Assembly (NCBI GenBank): GCA_945643635.1
Contig: CALZFC010000021.1
Coordinates: 5,380,001 to 5,444,000 of the forward strand
Direction: 5' to 3'
DNA: 64,000 nucleotides
From: Allodiplogaster sudhausi
Lineage: Eukaryota > Nematoda > Chromadorea > Rhabditida > Diplogasteridae
Below are positions 23,823-36,213 of this stretch, piece by piece. Each line of letters starts with the position of its first letter. The first letter of the stretch is position 1. Under the pieces are notes generated by a model, which worked only from the letters and a program-made list of their open reading frames with translations, was not told where the DNA came from and did no database searches. Both the position numbers and the translations under genes were made by a program.

Positions 23823-25594
23823 TGAGAGATAGACAGAGAGAGAATCAGAGTGAAAGCGATAGTGGGGGGAGAGGAGGGAAAAAGGACATTTAAAAATACC
23901 ATTTACTGACTTAGTTGGATGTCTTGGGCATAGTTTTCTTCCAAAGTGGTCGGCAAAATCCCGATGTATTTGAACGTTCGCTCGAGAGGATGTATGTTTT
24001 GTTTTTTTTGCTGTTATCTCAACTAAAAGAGTTATCCGGGAAAACTTACATATGGTTTCCACTTCATGGGTGATTTCGTTTTGGTCGAAAATAGCAACCT
24101 CAAAAGTTTGGGCGCTTTTTATTCACTCGCTACAAATTTATACGCAAGCGAAATTATTGCGGTAATTTTGAGCCATCCTCCTCTTTCAGGTTCTCTCCCG
24201 ACCCAATTATGTACATATAGGTATGTATGTACTACATATGACCGAACCGCATGATCGAGAAAGCATTCGTTTGATACATCGAAATTTTTATTTTAAAAAT
24301 TGTGATTTTGAGATGGTAACTTTTTAATGAAGATGAGCAAAATAATAAGACTGTTTCAAGGTCAACGTAAAGATGCCAGTGTATTCGATCAGATCTATTG
24401 TCAACAACATGTGGTTCTAATTCTCTAATCAATCACATATAGATGATGAGGGTAGATGTAAAAGCGATAAATAAAACGAAAAAGAGAAGAAGTGATGAAT
24501 GAAATGAAGAAGATGAACGGAGATATAGAGAAAACAGAGAGAGAGAAAGATAATTGGGAATTAAATCATGCTTTAGAAACGAAAAAGATCGGTCAAAAGC
24601 AAGGAGAAGACAACCAACAAATAAATATATATAGTAAATATATCCACAAGGAAGATATCTACCGTAGATCACCAGAGTATCCCTGTTTGAATTACTATCT
24701 TCGAGTGATTTGCTTACACATTTCTGGTCAGCCCCGTTCACCCCAACAAGAAGATCAAACGGAAAAGCTGCTAGATTGGGAGGGAGAGTTAGAGAGATGC
24801 AAGGAGAGAGAAAGATAGAGAGAGAAAGAGATAAGGAAGTTAAAGAAAGAAAGATAGACAAAGAGAGAGAGAAAGAGCGAGATGAACAGAGAGAGAAAGA
24901 GAGAGGTGAACGGAGAGATAAATAGAAAGAAAAAGAGAAGAGTGAAATGAGATAGCGAGAGAACATCCGCTATATGCAGACAGCCGTCTTTTGAGTGTTC
25001 GATGACTTGCCCTCCAAAGGGTGAGGCTTCCGTGAGAAGAGTAGCGAGATTAGGGTGAAGGCGAAGTGGGCAGGACCGAGTGGATAATAGGGATATATCC
25101 ATTGAGGAAGAGATGCTATGATTGGAGATTCATCAACAGCAAGAATAATTACACTCTCCCGACGTTCAAGACTTCTAATTATTACAAATAAAAAAATATG
25201 TATATAAATATAATTGAATTTAAATCCTCAACATTGATAGGCGCTCAAGCCCAAAGCTGAAAACGATTTGTGCATGCCATGCATACCGCACTTTCTCTAT
25301 TAATAGAATCTCCCTCTAACTTCTCCTTTATAATGTCATAACACTTAAAGAAGGCGAAAACTCAATTTTTTTCCTATAAGGATGATTCTGTAAATGTGTT
25401 CGGATTGAGCTTGCGCAAGCATCAGCAAAAATTCAATTTACTAAAGTGAAAATTAAAGGAGTAATTTGCATCTGAAAAGAGTCCCCTGATCATGAGGGAA
25501 TATTAGTGATTTGTACAGAAGTTTAAATTCAACATTAGTCCCCTGACCAAATTACGGCCAAATAGGTTTGCCGAGCACATGATGACCGGCGACC
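21740..25594. repeat. Gene-poor stretch with many GA/TC microsatellites
   Basis: GA or TC tracts occur at about 22001-22100, 22543-22588, 23455-23496, 23606-23660, 23784-23822 and 24775-24925. The Ser/Leu-rich and Arg/Glu-rich open frames here are read from these tracts. I see no spliced exon set or RNA gene. Confidence 0.7.
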
Positions 25595-27185
25595 GTGAAA
25601 TATGGTCGGTGGCCGTAAAATATATACCGGAATATTCATGATTCACCAAAAGGACGCAAACCGCCCATTTGAAATCGCCGAATAAAACGCATGTTTTACG
25701 AGAAAAGTTTTCGAAGCAAGGATCTTGGCAAATTGCCAGGATCACGTTGCTAAAATGTATCGTACTATAAGATCGGAAATTTCGTGCTAGGAGTTTCCGA
25801 GTTTAAGCCTCCCTTAAATAGTGAAATATGGTCGGTGGCCGTAAAATATATACCGGAATATTCATGATTCACCAAAAGGACGCAAACCGCCCATTTGAAA
25901 TCGCCGAATAAAACGCATGTTTTACGAGAAAAGTTTTCGAAGCAAGGATCTTGGCAAATTGCCAGGATCACGTTGCTAAAATGTATCGTACTATAAGATC
26001 GGAAATTTCGTGCTAGGAGTTTCCGAGTTTAAGCCTCCCTTAAATAGTGAAATATGGTCGGTGGCCGTAAAATATATACCGGAATATTCATGATTCACCA
26101 AAAGGACGCAAACCGCCCATTTGAAATCGCCGAATAAAACGCATGTTTTACGAGAAAAGTTTTCGAAGCAAGGATCTTGGCAAATTGCCAGGATCACGTT
26201 GCTAAAATGTATCGTACTATAAGATCGGAAATTTCGTGCTAGGAGTTTCCGAGTTTAAGCCTCCCTTAAATAGTGAAATATGGTCGGTGGCCGTAAAATA
26301 TATACCGGAATATTCATGATTCACCAAAAGGACGCAAACCGCCCATTTGAAATCGCCGAATAAAACGCATGTTTTACGAGAAAAGTTTTCGAAGCAAGGA
26401 TCTTGGCAAATTGCCAGGATCACGTTGCTAAAATGTATCGTACTATAAGATCGGAAATTTCGTGCTAGGAGTTTCCGAGTTTAAGCCTCCCTTAAATAGT
26501 GAAATATGGTCGGTGGCCGTAAAATATATACCGGAATATTCATGATTCACCAAAAGGACGCAAACCGCCCATTTGAAATCGCCGAATAAAACGCATGTTT
26601 TACGAGAAAAGTTTTCGAAGCAAGGATCTTGGCAAATTGCCAGGATCACGTTGCTAAAATGTATCGTACTATAAGATCGGAAATTTCGTGCTAGGAGTTT
26701 CCGAGTTTAAGCCTCCCTTAAATAGTGAAATATGGTCGGTGGCCGTAAAATATATACCGGAATATTCATGATTCACCAAAAGGACGCAAACCGCCCATTT
26801 GAAATCGCCGAATAAAACGCATGTTTTACGAGAAAAGTTTTCGAAGCAAGGATCTTGGCAAATTGCCAGGATCACGTTGCTAAAATGTATCGTACTATAA
26901 GATCGGAAATTTCGTGCTAGGAGTTTCCGAGTTTAAGCCTCCCTTAAATAGTGAAATATGGTCGGTGGCCGTAAAATATATACCGGAATATTCATGATTC
27001 ACCAAAAGGACGCAAACCGCCCATTTGAAATCGCCGAATAAAACGCATGTTTTACGAGAAAAGTTTTCGAAGCAAGGATCTTGGCAAATTGCCAGGATCA
27101 CGTTGCTAAAATGTATCGTACTATAAGATCGGAAATTTCGTGCTAGGAGTTTCCGAGTTTAAGCCTCCCTTAAATAGTGAAATAT
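25595..27185. repeat. 226-bp tandem satellite, seven near-identical units
   Basis: The unit beginning GTGAAATATGGTCGGTGGCC recurs at 25595, 25821, 26047, 26273, 26499, 26725 and 26951, and a 9-base start of an eighth at 27177. The spacing is exactly 226 throughout, and I saw no differences between the internal units. Each unit has a 68-codon minus-strand frame that is carried along by the repeat and has no start context or homology I recognise. Identical units point to recent amplification or concerted evolution. Confidence 0.95.
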
Positions 27186-27189
27186 TATG

Positions 27190-27643
27190 TATCTATTTTA
27201 TTGAATTATTGAAAGAGAGTTTTGGAAACAGAGACCGATCGAAAACAAAAAGAACGAAAGGAAAATATAATCCGAAAAATAAATTAAAATATAATCCGGT
27301 AAACAGAAAAACTACAACTTATTTTATAATAAGAATGGACAAGTCATTTATCTCTGGCCTTTCCAAATAAGGGTTCTCAAATAAGGGTCCCAAAAGGTGG
27401 TCCGAAGGGCGGAGTTTAAAAAAGAAGATATCAACAAGATATTTGCTTAGCAGATATTTCGGGAAAATGAAGAAGATGCCCTCCTGGGGCACCTGCTTCC
27501 GGTGCCGTTTTGAGTGGGAAAGTCTCGAAATATGACCCCTCTCGCACCTCGCCCTTCCATCGATGGCCGGGCTAACCACCAAGCCACATTAGTCCAGGAG
27601 CTATTCTTCTGTCTCTCTCTCTCTTCTCTCTTTCTCTATCCTA

Positions 27644-27704
<61 letters not shown>

Positions 27705-28524
27705 GTGTTTATCGTCAGGGAAAATAGAGCGCGGATCTGCACCAGCGCAAATACAGCTGTAGAAGCTTCATCATATTTTTTTCTTTTTAAATTATTGAAT
27801 ATATGGCAAAAATGAGAGAGTATATTTAAAATTGAAATATAAAGCAGCTACAGACTGCAAATACTGACTAAGATTATTGGATAGGTCCATTTGAATGCAT
27901 AGCTGCAATTAATGCAACCAGTCTCGCAGATATGAATGTTGTTCTAATCTTTTAAAGTAATAATCGTAGCGTAATTAGTTGTCACTAAAAAAAGATCTTG
28001 TTATCTCTTTCTCTCACAATCTCTCACTCTCTCTCTCCCTATCTCTCTCTCAATTTCTCTCTCTGTCTCTCTCTCTTCTTCGAAAGAGAGATTTAAATCA
28101 TTTCAGCTATTTCAATTCCAATAATTTGAAAGTGTAAAGAAATTTTAATAAGAAAGAAAGAATAAACAAATTGTAATCATTATATGTATATAATGATTAC
28201 AATTTGTTTATTCTGCGTTATTTAAGCACTTATAAAAAGAAGAGCGGGAGAGAGAAAAAGAGAGTAAAAGAGATTATGAGATGGCAAATGTGTGTCAGAG
28301 AGGTGATAGAACTGTCTCTCTCTCTATATCATCCCTTTCTCTGATGCTGGCACACCAGCAATATACCTAAATAGAAATATAATGTAAGTTATCCATATAT
28401 CATAGAACGTTTATTCTAAACTCAATTGGGGGAGGAAAGGATGTCAGAAATTACAGATCAATCATCACGATTTGACTCGCCAATCATAGCCTTCTTTGCC
28501 GCCCTAATTAGAGAACTTCATCAA
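27190..28524. other. Intergenic with TC tracts and a 27-bp perfect palindrome
   Basis: TC tracts lie at 27612-27700 and 28007-28080. The palindrome at 28159-28214 is annotated separately. No exon is supported. Confidence 0.5.
28159..28214. other. Perfect 27-bp inverted repeat with a 2-base centre
   Basis: 28159-28185 is the exact reverse complement of 28188-28214, with only GT between. It is AT-rich (core AATCATTATAT) and would extrude as a cruciform or fold into a tight hairpin. Confidence 0.85.
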
Positions 28525-30388
28525 TCATAACGATATCCTGTCAGCCGGGAATTGGTGACAGATTATAAAATTTATAAAATTCCGCATATTCATGTAATCT
28601 AGAATGTAATCTGACATGACAAAGCGGTCAACTTCCTTGTAATCGTCGTCACAAGACGAGTCAACCGAGGGTTGGACGATTCGCGGCTGTGAAGCAGGAA
28701 TTTATAGCCCAGAAAAGTATGATAGAAAACTATGAATACCTCAATCTTCTCAGGCTTGAAATTCATCAAGGCCATCATGGCGGCGGCGTGGAAGGGCTAA
28801 CAATTATTTCTAATCAACATGTGAACAACTCAATTTTGTGACTGAGCGATTCTTTTAAGAATGTCTTCTCCCTCCTACAGTCGGTCTCTCTTCTTCTCCC
28901 ACCACTTGCCTCTCCCCCCCCTCTAACCTCTTCCCATAGATAAGACGCGTGTTCCTTAGCCTCGATGTCCTGCAGAATGTTTTTAACCTCTTCCCGCCAA
29001 GATATCGTGGATATCGCAGTTGTTCAGCTATAACAAATTTGGACTTATATAACAGTGGATTAAGAATGCTCTGTAATGCGGGAAGAATGAACCGGCGCGT
29101 CCTTGAAGGCGTTGAAGATCTGGTAACATATCTCGTACACTCCGCTGGGAACTTTGAGTTCACCTTCATCCGTGTAGCTCTCTGAGAAGAACGAACTGAG
29201 TAGCGAAAGTAAGAATGAAGTGATGAAAGAGAAGAACGAACTGAGTAGCGAAAGTAAGAATGAAGTGATGAAAGAGGCTGACTCTCGTTTTTAGTGTCGA
29301 CAAGCTCCGCCTTCCTCTTCTGTATGTCCTCGAAGGTCATCTTCTGAATTTACACCCAATGAATCAATCCAATAATCAAAATATGCAATAGATGGCTCTC
29401 GGACATTTCGCTGCCACATCCTGTTTACCACGGTAGGGGATCGCATGAATGAGATTCGCCGCCGCGCCAGCATGTCCATCAGCCTCCAGAACCATCCCTC
29501 GATGTCGTCGCGGACTGTCGGCTAAATCATCGCGTTAACTTTTTTTTTACCACATAACAGAAATATTATATAAAATATAAAATGTTGCCTATTTGAGTAC
29601 TGGAACGCACTTCATTACGCTCCGCAAGAGGGCGATAGGGGTGGTCCGGCCTGTGCCAAGAGGAGAAGCGCAGCCCTTTCCCAATCGGGCGCACACCGCC
29701 AAGACCGACCTGACAACCACACTCTTGGCAAGCACCAAGCATAAGTAGAATACGGTAGGACTCATTTAATGTAGCCTTCTCTGACAAGATAGACGCGCGA
29801 CGCGTTGTGGGCCAGGCCCACAACGACGTGCCTGGGCTCGACCGAGAGATGGAGTCGACCAGCCCTGTGAAGAGAGCGCAAGGCAGTCAGCAGCTGCAGG
29901 CCGATACGAAGGGAAGCATCGACGCTGGACAGAGGGTTACGGTAAGGAGACTATGGTAGGTGAAATGGCAAACAGGAGAGATGCGAACTCATTACGAGTA
30001 AACGAAACGCTTATGAAATGGAAGCTGACTAACGATAGCTCGGGTCGGAGGACGTGCTGGCGGAGGTCGTCCAGATTCGGTCCAAGCATCTGCAGGAATG
30101 AAAGAATGAATGGATGCATTGGGTGTAACCTCCAGATGGATGCGGTTGTCCTTCTGGCCGCAGGTGGCACCGGCCAATCGAGGGAAGTGGAGGAAGAGAG
30201 CAGGACAGGATTTGAAACGGCGGTACGCGATGAGCTCGCCCTGCAAGTAAATGAAGGGTTAGAGAGAGAGAGAGATAAGGGAGGGGGAGTGAATGACTGA
30301 CATGGAAGTCTGAAAGAAGAGACGTGTTCTTCGTCCTTTTGAGTACTTTCGTGACCTGCACGTCGTCGCCTTCTTGCACTCGAAGGAC
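28525..30388 (-). CDS. CK1-family protein kinase homologue lacking catalytic residues (5' incomplete)
   Basis: Exons (minus) with matching phases: 30388-30302, 30240-30130, 30089-30034, 29924-29786, 29709-29611, 29521-29429, 29343-29283, then 29181 to about 29100 and, less surely, about 29000-28925, 28796-28740 and 28686-28525. CK1 landmarks appear in order: ELIAYRRF (helix C region), FPRLAGATCG, MLGPNLDDLRQ (CK1 'LLGPSLEDL'), LHRAGRLHLSVEPRHVVV (catalytic loop), RVYL/VGLGG (DFG region), RFSSWH, VRDDIEGWFWRL (CK1 'RRDDLES.'). The catalytic HRD..K..N residues read H-L-S..E..H and the DFG Asp is Gly, so phosphotransfer is unlikely: a pseudokinase by inference. The glycine-loop exon is absent; the foldback at 30395-31612 starts just upstream of the first visible exon. 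The intron at 29182-29282 holds a 45-bp tandem duplication. Confidence 0.7.
29184..29274. repeat. Two tandem copies of a 45-bp unit in a kinase intron
   Basis: The unit starting GAGAAGAACGAACTGAGTAG is repeated twice, head to tail, without visible differences, inside the intron between the 29283 and 29181 exon ends. Confidence 0.9.
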
Positions 30389-30394
30389 CTAAAC

Positions 30395-31612
30395 AAAAAT
30401 AAATTTTTTGTGTTTTAGGCCAATTTCTGGTATAAAAATAGTCGTTCTTTTGACCATTAATGGGTTTTCTACACCGATTTTCCACGCATTATTTATACTG
30501 TGAGAAAGAGCAGCTAAAACTGCGTCAGATGACGCTTTATAATAAAAATCGGAGGACACGTTTTTTTGAGAATATGTATTTGAATGCTGGCTGTTGAAGG
30601 CGACATTGCTGAATATTTTTTAGCAAATATTTCAAAATTGTTCTTTTGAAGAATCTAGCACCCAATAACGGGTATTCCATGATTCTTTGAAATTCTTTTA
30701 TGATATACCACTCTAAAGTACTCAAAAAATCAAGAAATTTCATTTTTACGAGCCTAGATGGCTAAATAAATGTACGAAAACTCCTTCGAAGCCAACTATC
30801 AGGTCATTTGTTTGCCGCAATGTCAGAAAGGTCATAACAATTCGAAAGAGCAGAGACTTTTACATAATATATCCACCAATGAAAGAGCAAAACCTGTACA
30901 TGTTTCAGTAATCTTGAAATTTCGAAAAAAATCGACTACAGGATTCGACTATTTTGAGCTGTTCTGCGAAAGCTGGTAAAAATGGAAACTATGTTCGGAA
31001 AACTCTACCATAATGTTTGTTGAGACTAGAAACATGAATTTGATGTTCATTTTCTACTTTTGAGTACCAACCATGGTACTTATGCTAGAAGAATGAAATA
31101 TAATATGCAAAAAATTTTATTTCGATCATATTATGTAAAAGTCTCTGCTCTTTCAAATGGTTATGACCTTTCTGGCAATCCGGCTCACAAATGACCTGAT
31201 AGTTAGTTGGCTTCGAAGGAGTTTTCGTACATTTATTTAGCCATCTAGGCTCGTAAAAGTGAAATTTCTTGACTTTTAAGTACTTTTGAGTGGTATATCA
31301 TAAAGGAATTTCAAAGAATCATGGAATACCCATTATTGGGTGCTAGATTCTTCAAAATAACAATTTAAAAATATTTACTAAAAAATATTCAGCTATGTCG
31401 CCTTCAACAGCCAGCATTCAACATATTCCCAAAAAACGGTCCTACGATTTTTATTATAAAGCTTCATCTTACGCAGTTTTAGCTGCTCTTTCTCACAGTA
31501 TAAATAATGAGTGGAAAATCGGTGTACAAAACCCATTAATGGTCAAAAGAACGACTATTTTTACACCAGAAATTGGCCTAAAACACAAAAAAAAATATTT
31601 TCGACCTTAAGG
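30395..31612. mobile_element. Foldback element, arms about 0.6 kb
   Basis: 30395-30980 is mirrored by 31020-31612; both outer ends carry TTTTGTGTTTTAGGCCAATT or its complement. No coding capacity is evident. It lies directly upstream of the first recognisable exon of the kinase homologue, and the acceptor of that exon (TTTAG at 30389-30393) is next to its left end. Confidence 0.8.
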
Positions 31613-32014
31613 GTTAATTTCTATGTACAAATCATATACCATTTTGAAGAGCATTAAAAACTACATCGAATGGACTATTTTATGTAACAATTGTTTAAGT
31701 TTGAATGAAATTCTGGTTTTAAGCCCATACAGAAATTAGCATAGAAGCCCATATTCAAATGCAGATACCCAAAAAATGTATCCGAGATTTTTTGGGTATC
31801 TAGAAACATATTATATGCAGTTTTTGCTCCTATTTAATATAAAAGATTCAGTTTTTGGCAAGTCATAAAAAAAAAGTTATTGATTGAAAAGCACATTTCA
31901 AAAAATTAAATTGGACAAGTCATATATAAATTTTATTTTTCAAAAATGGTCTCCACGGACTTTTTGTGTAGTTTTGAACAAGGAATCTACCACTGAAAAG
32001 ATTATTGAGAAATA
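31613..32014. other. AT-rich spacer, nothing recognised
   Basis: No exon or repeat boundary was found between the foldback and the TTAA element at 32019. Confidence 0.4.
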
Positions 32015-32386
32015 TTAAGCGAGCCTCTCTGTAAGGATCAAGCAGCACTCCATAACTTCCTTAAAAGTTAATATTTTTCAGTCTTTTTTTTCAGTTTATT
32101 TGTCATTGGAAGGCACACAGAAAAGGTCTATGACGTGTTTTCTGAAAATTTAATTTTTGAACCTTTTTATGCATTTTTCTGTTCCAGAAATTGATTTTCT
32201 GGACATTCAACCCATTTTACGGCCAGCGCTAGGGCAAGCGAATACATGACAAGAAAGAGGAGAAAAAACTACACAGGATATTTTTTTATGAAGGAAATCG
32301 AAGGATACACATTTTATGAAATTTTGACTTGAACCTCGTGCACTCGCGTTTTTGCTCGGAGGGATGAAACAGTATAATTACTTTAA

Positions 32387-32815
32387 AGGAGGTCCGAGGT
32401 GAATAAATAGTGTATTGTTCTTTTCGCATTATTTTGTCAGGTTGAGCTAGAAAATTCGATTGCAAGTGTCCCGAAGTCAAAAAAACCCCTATGCCCTGAG
32501 GAAATTAACAGGATTCTCTACTTTGAAGTCGGGTATATTTTATTTTCCCGCCATTTTCAAAACATTTTGGCAGAACAGCATTGTGGGCGATGTGGCCAGT
32601 CGAATCCTGCACCTAAAATTTATATATATGGGGCGCGCAACCTATATTGGCCGGCTTTTGCTTAACACGTGCGTACACCTGCCAGTTGTTCTAGCCACTA
32701 GTTTCTGTGGAGAGAGGCAAAGGGCAGCAGCACCATTTCTGTGGATTCTTCACACCGTATTTTTAACTAATCTGTCAGGGAATTCGTGGTAGGAGTTTTT
32801 CCCTTATGACCTCCT
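32387..32815 (+). mobile_element. AGGAG-family TTAA MITE, copy 2 (429 bp)
   Basis: It is flanked by TTAA (32383-32386 and 32816-32819) with ends AGGAGGTCCGAGG and, in reverse complement, AGGAGGTCATAAGGG. It interrupts sequence that is continuous in the element at 12661-14585, so the insertion site is well defined. Confidence 0.85.
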
Positions 32816-33230
32816 TTAAGTGTTTTATTTTTCGGACAATGTCGATGTCTTTATATTCGCCATTCAATTCTCTACAAAATAAGGTATCTATCACCGATAT
32901 ACGTGTTATCTTGGAACTCAAAAATGCAATTTTATATTTTTATGTGAAAATTAATTCAATAATAACTAATGAAACCCTCATTTATAGTCCATAGAGGTCA
33001 CCAGCTGGAGCAATTTTCCATATGATTAGATAGAGCGAAAAATTCTGTATCACATATTCCCTTTTAGTGAAATTTGAAGGATATACATTTCCTTTTTCTC
33101 TCAATAGAGAGAAATTTCTAGGGTCATGCCAACGACCCATAAACTCGAAAACTCAAGGATGCACTTTTGTGTCACAAAATCATGTTATATAGTAGTTCTA
33201 GATGAGAAAAACCAATATCAGCTCTATTCA

Positions 33231-35591
33231 CTACCTAATCAAGCTCGGAACATGATAAGCCGTTACCAACTGTCCTCCAGAGTGCTTCATACTACCCGAG
33301 AAAGTGTCCGTCAACAGCCTCAGGCACCAACCGTCCTGATCTGGCTGGCCAGCCGCATCACCATGGTACAAAACCAACTGGTTGGCATGTGCTTTGATCT
33401 CGCGACCATTCTCGAGTCGTACCGTGTACGCCACTCTGCCCTTCTTGCTTGTGATCTCGCCAGTGAGCCACTTCTGCCCATATGGCTGCACACTGGTCTT
33501 ATAGCGAACTTTGTCACCGACTGCAAAAGATCTCGCTCTCGCTCCATGATGCTTCTCGAACTGATCCTTCATACGCTGATCACTCGGCTCACAATCAGAG
33601 TGCGTGAGAGCCTTCACAAGATCAATGCGAGACCTCGGCCTCCTTCCGATGAAAAGATCAGCTGGGCTCTTGCCATCAATCTGCCCTTCAGGCAACTTCC
33701 CTTTCAGTCTTACTGAGGTTGTTGCCGAGACTTCACCTTCCAACTGCTTGCCTTGTCGAGACTCGAAATGAATTTTCTCGCAATTCTTGAAGCATGAACG
33801 CTTTCTGGCGAGCATTTCGAGTTCGCAAACATCCTTGTTGAAGTTCTTGTCCTTGTGTCGGTGCTGAACCGAGCACTTCTTATCTTTTTCTGACCAAGAC
33901 TCTTGCTTGTCATTCGCCTGGTAATCGAAGAGATCCCTCTTCGACTCCGAATCAGCTGCTGAAGCCAATACTCTCAGGCACTGCGCGGAGTCCACCGCGA
34001 CTTCTCCGAACGACTCTTCCGTATTCACAGTCGTTAGTTGCGATCCAGCCGTCTGTTCCTGACTGGTCGACTTCCGATTGAGGCACATGTCAGCAGTTCC
34101 AAAGCTGAGCAAGTCAAGCTTCTCAATGAAGTCCACACCCAGAACATTGACTGTTGGAGAACGGTAATCCTTTGACACGTAGATGAGTCCCTGCTCACAC
34201 AAGCCACCGTAATCCACCGAGCACTCAAACATTCCTTCCAGTTTGAGCGACTCACCGACTGCGCACCTTGCGTTACAGTCAGCCTTCGTCAGTCTGGGCC
34301 TTCCAAGCTGCTCCCAACTCGTCCGTGTGATCATACTGATGTCCGACTGCGTGTCCACTTGCAGTGTCATCTCCGTGCCTTTGATGTGTGCCCTGATCAC
34401 GAACTTGTTCGAGTTCTTCGCGCCATGAGGCGACTCGGCGTTCTGGCTTCTCACCATCCTTACGTGCTTCCGGGGTCTTCTCTTACCACCCGGACCACCA
34501 TCCATCCTGCCGTCCGAGTCCATGCTCTTCTGCTTGCTCCGACAATTCCTTGATGGATGACCTTTCCTTCCGCACGTATAGCATTCCTTGTCCTTGAAGA
34601 AGCAGTCCTAATCGTTGTGCCTTCCTCCGCACCGATGGCATTCCTCCTGCTCTTCGTCGCAACTCGTGCCTTCAGACCGATCGTCTGATCTGGTCTTGCA
34701 ATCTCTCGGCCATTGCACACCACCATGCGAAAATGAAGGCTTCGTACTGCCTTTCACCGTCTTCTCGCTGTGGTTTCTTTGCTGCCTCGAAACAAAATGC
34801 ACTGTTGTTGCATCTTTGCCCTGCGATTGCACTGCACTTGACTCGTTGCGAATCACTGCGATCTTATCGCATTCCTGCACCAACTCGTCCATTGACATTG
34901 ACTCGTTCCGCTTCAACTGCGAGAGCAGATGGAACCTTGTGTCCGCATGCCTTTGCACATCAATTGCTGCCATGAAAAACATGGTCTTCAGCTGATCGTT
35001 GGTCAGTTCTGCCATTTTGGCCTCCTCGACTGCCTTGTTCACCATCGAGGAGAGAGCTCGGAAGTCAGTGACTCCCGACGAACTCATCCACAGGTTCAGC
35101 AGAAAAAGTTGCTACTCGAAATCGGTCTTATAATCACCGAATAGCCGTGTCAGCTTCTCCACAGTCTCTTCGAGAGTGAATTCTGATGGCTTCTTGGGTG
35201 CTATCGAATTTCGATACTGAGCGTCCACTTTCACGCTGACTTTCCTCATAAGCATGAGTACTTTCTGCACGTCCGGAACATTGGCTGCTTCTTGGACAAA
35301 GAGATCTTCGTATTTGGCATACCACGCGTTGAATGTACATCCATCCGCGGGTTCGTACTCAAATACTTGAATCGTCTTCTCCAGAGCATCGATAGAGGGA
35401 CCACTCCTGGCACCGTCAGCTGGGCGTTGCGTGGGAGCATTGCCGTTGCTTGCTGACATTCTCTTCATCTCTGACAGCATCTCATTCATGGCCTTCGCAT
35501 GATCTTATTGCTGCTTCAGCAACAGAGCAGCACTCTGTTTTTGCTATCGATTGAGCACCTTGAGTAGCTCTTCGAAGTTGCTGTCACCCAT
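33231..35591 (-). pseudogene. Decayed LTR-retrotransposon gag-pol with internal deletion
   Basis: One continuous minus-strand frame from the ATG at 35591 to 33231 encodes a gag-like region, two CCHC zinc knuckles, an aspartic-protease core (DTQSD in place of the usual DTGSD) and then, directly, an integrase C-terminal segment ('SPADLFIGRRPRS', 'GDKVRYKT'). Reverse transcriptase, RNase H and the integrase core are missing, so pol has an internal deletion. Four in-frame stops interrupt it: two near the start (about 35545 and 35506), one at 35112-35114 and one at 34608-34610 inside the first zinc knuckle. No frameshifts separate the parts. The pol arrangement suggests a Ty3/gypsy-type element. 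It is not functional as it stands. Confidence 0.75.
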
Positions 35592-35731
35592 TCTGAATTT
35601 GATCTGCGCTGCGCGACTTACAATACAACTTTCAGATGGTTCTACAATTCACTGAAAATGCGCTGTACGCCTTACAATTCAGTACTTCAACAAAGGCTCC
35701 GCGCGAATTCTTTCTCATCCTGATCGCCAAT

Positions 35732-36213
35732 TGTTATGTCCTTGGGTTAACAATATCTTTCGATTATGTGTCACCGTCGAACAAACCTCTTCCTACCGTG
35801 TGTAGGGATACAGTCTGCCTTCAAGGCTGCAGCCGGGTCACCTCTAATGCCTACGCACACGCGTCGGGCAACAGAGCACCCATGCTAGAGACTCCTCAGT
35901 ACCCACGCACAAGCGTCAGGCAATAGAGCACCTTCCGGTGGCCCTAGCCAGTGGTCACGCACAAGCGTCGACCGGTTGCGCACAAGCACCAACCACTTCA
36001 CAGATCGAACACTGCGAAGACGCACTCGCGTTCAGTCGGAGAAGACCTTCTTAGACTGCGGAAGACGCCGGAGAAGATGTAGAAGCTTTATTAGCTGAGA
36101 GAACAGTAGAACGTTGTTAGCGACAATGGATAGCGAGGTCGACAAATGCCGCACCCTACATCGGGCGTATTTATAACAACATGGCCATACATAGTGGGCG
36201 TGGCCAATTAACA
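35732..36213 (-). repeat. 5' LTR of the decayed retrotransposon (482 bp)
   Basis: Read on the minus strand it begins TGTTAATTGG and ends ACATAACA (TG...CA ends). It contains a TATA-like TATAAATAC and an AATAAAGC poly(A) signal in the expected order. It is followed by ATTGGCGATCAGGATG, a plausible tRNA primer-binding site, then the gag start. I found no matching 3' LTR left of 33231, so the element is truncated at its 3' end. Confidence 0.6.

Noticed and set aside
25503..27101. Seven identical 68-residue open frames
   Set aside because: They are carried by the 226-bp satellite; a repeated frame in a tandem DNA repeat is not evidence of a protein family.
25595..27185. CRISPR-like array
   Set aside because: Units are contiguous 226-bp repeats without spacers and the organism is a eukaryote.
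34608..35591. Reassigned stop codons (TAG/TAA as Gln) suggested by stops in the gag frame
   Set aside because: TAA and TGA end the collagen, DHHC and FRAG1-like genes normally, so the standard code is used and the stops are better explained as decay.
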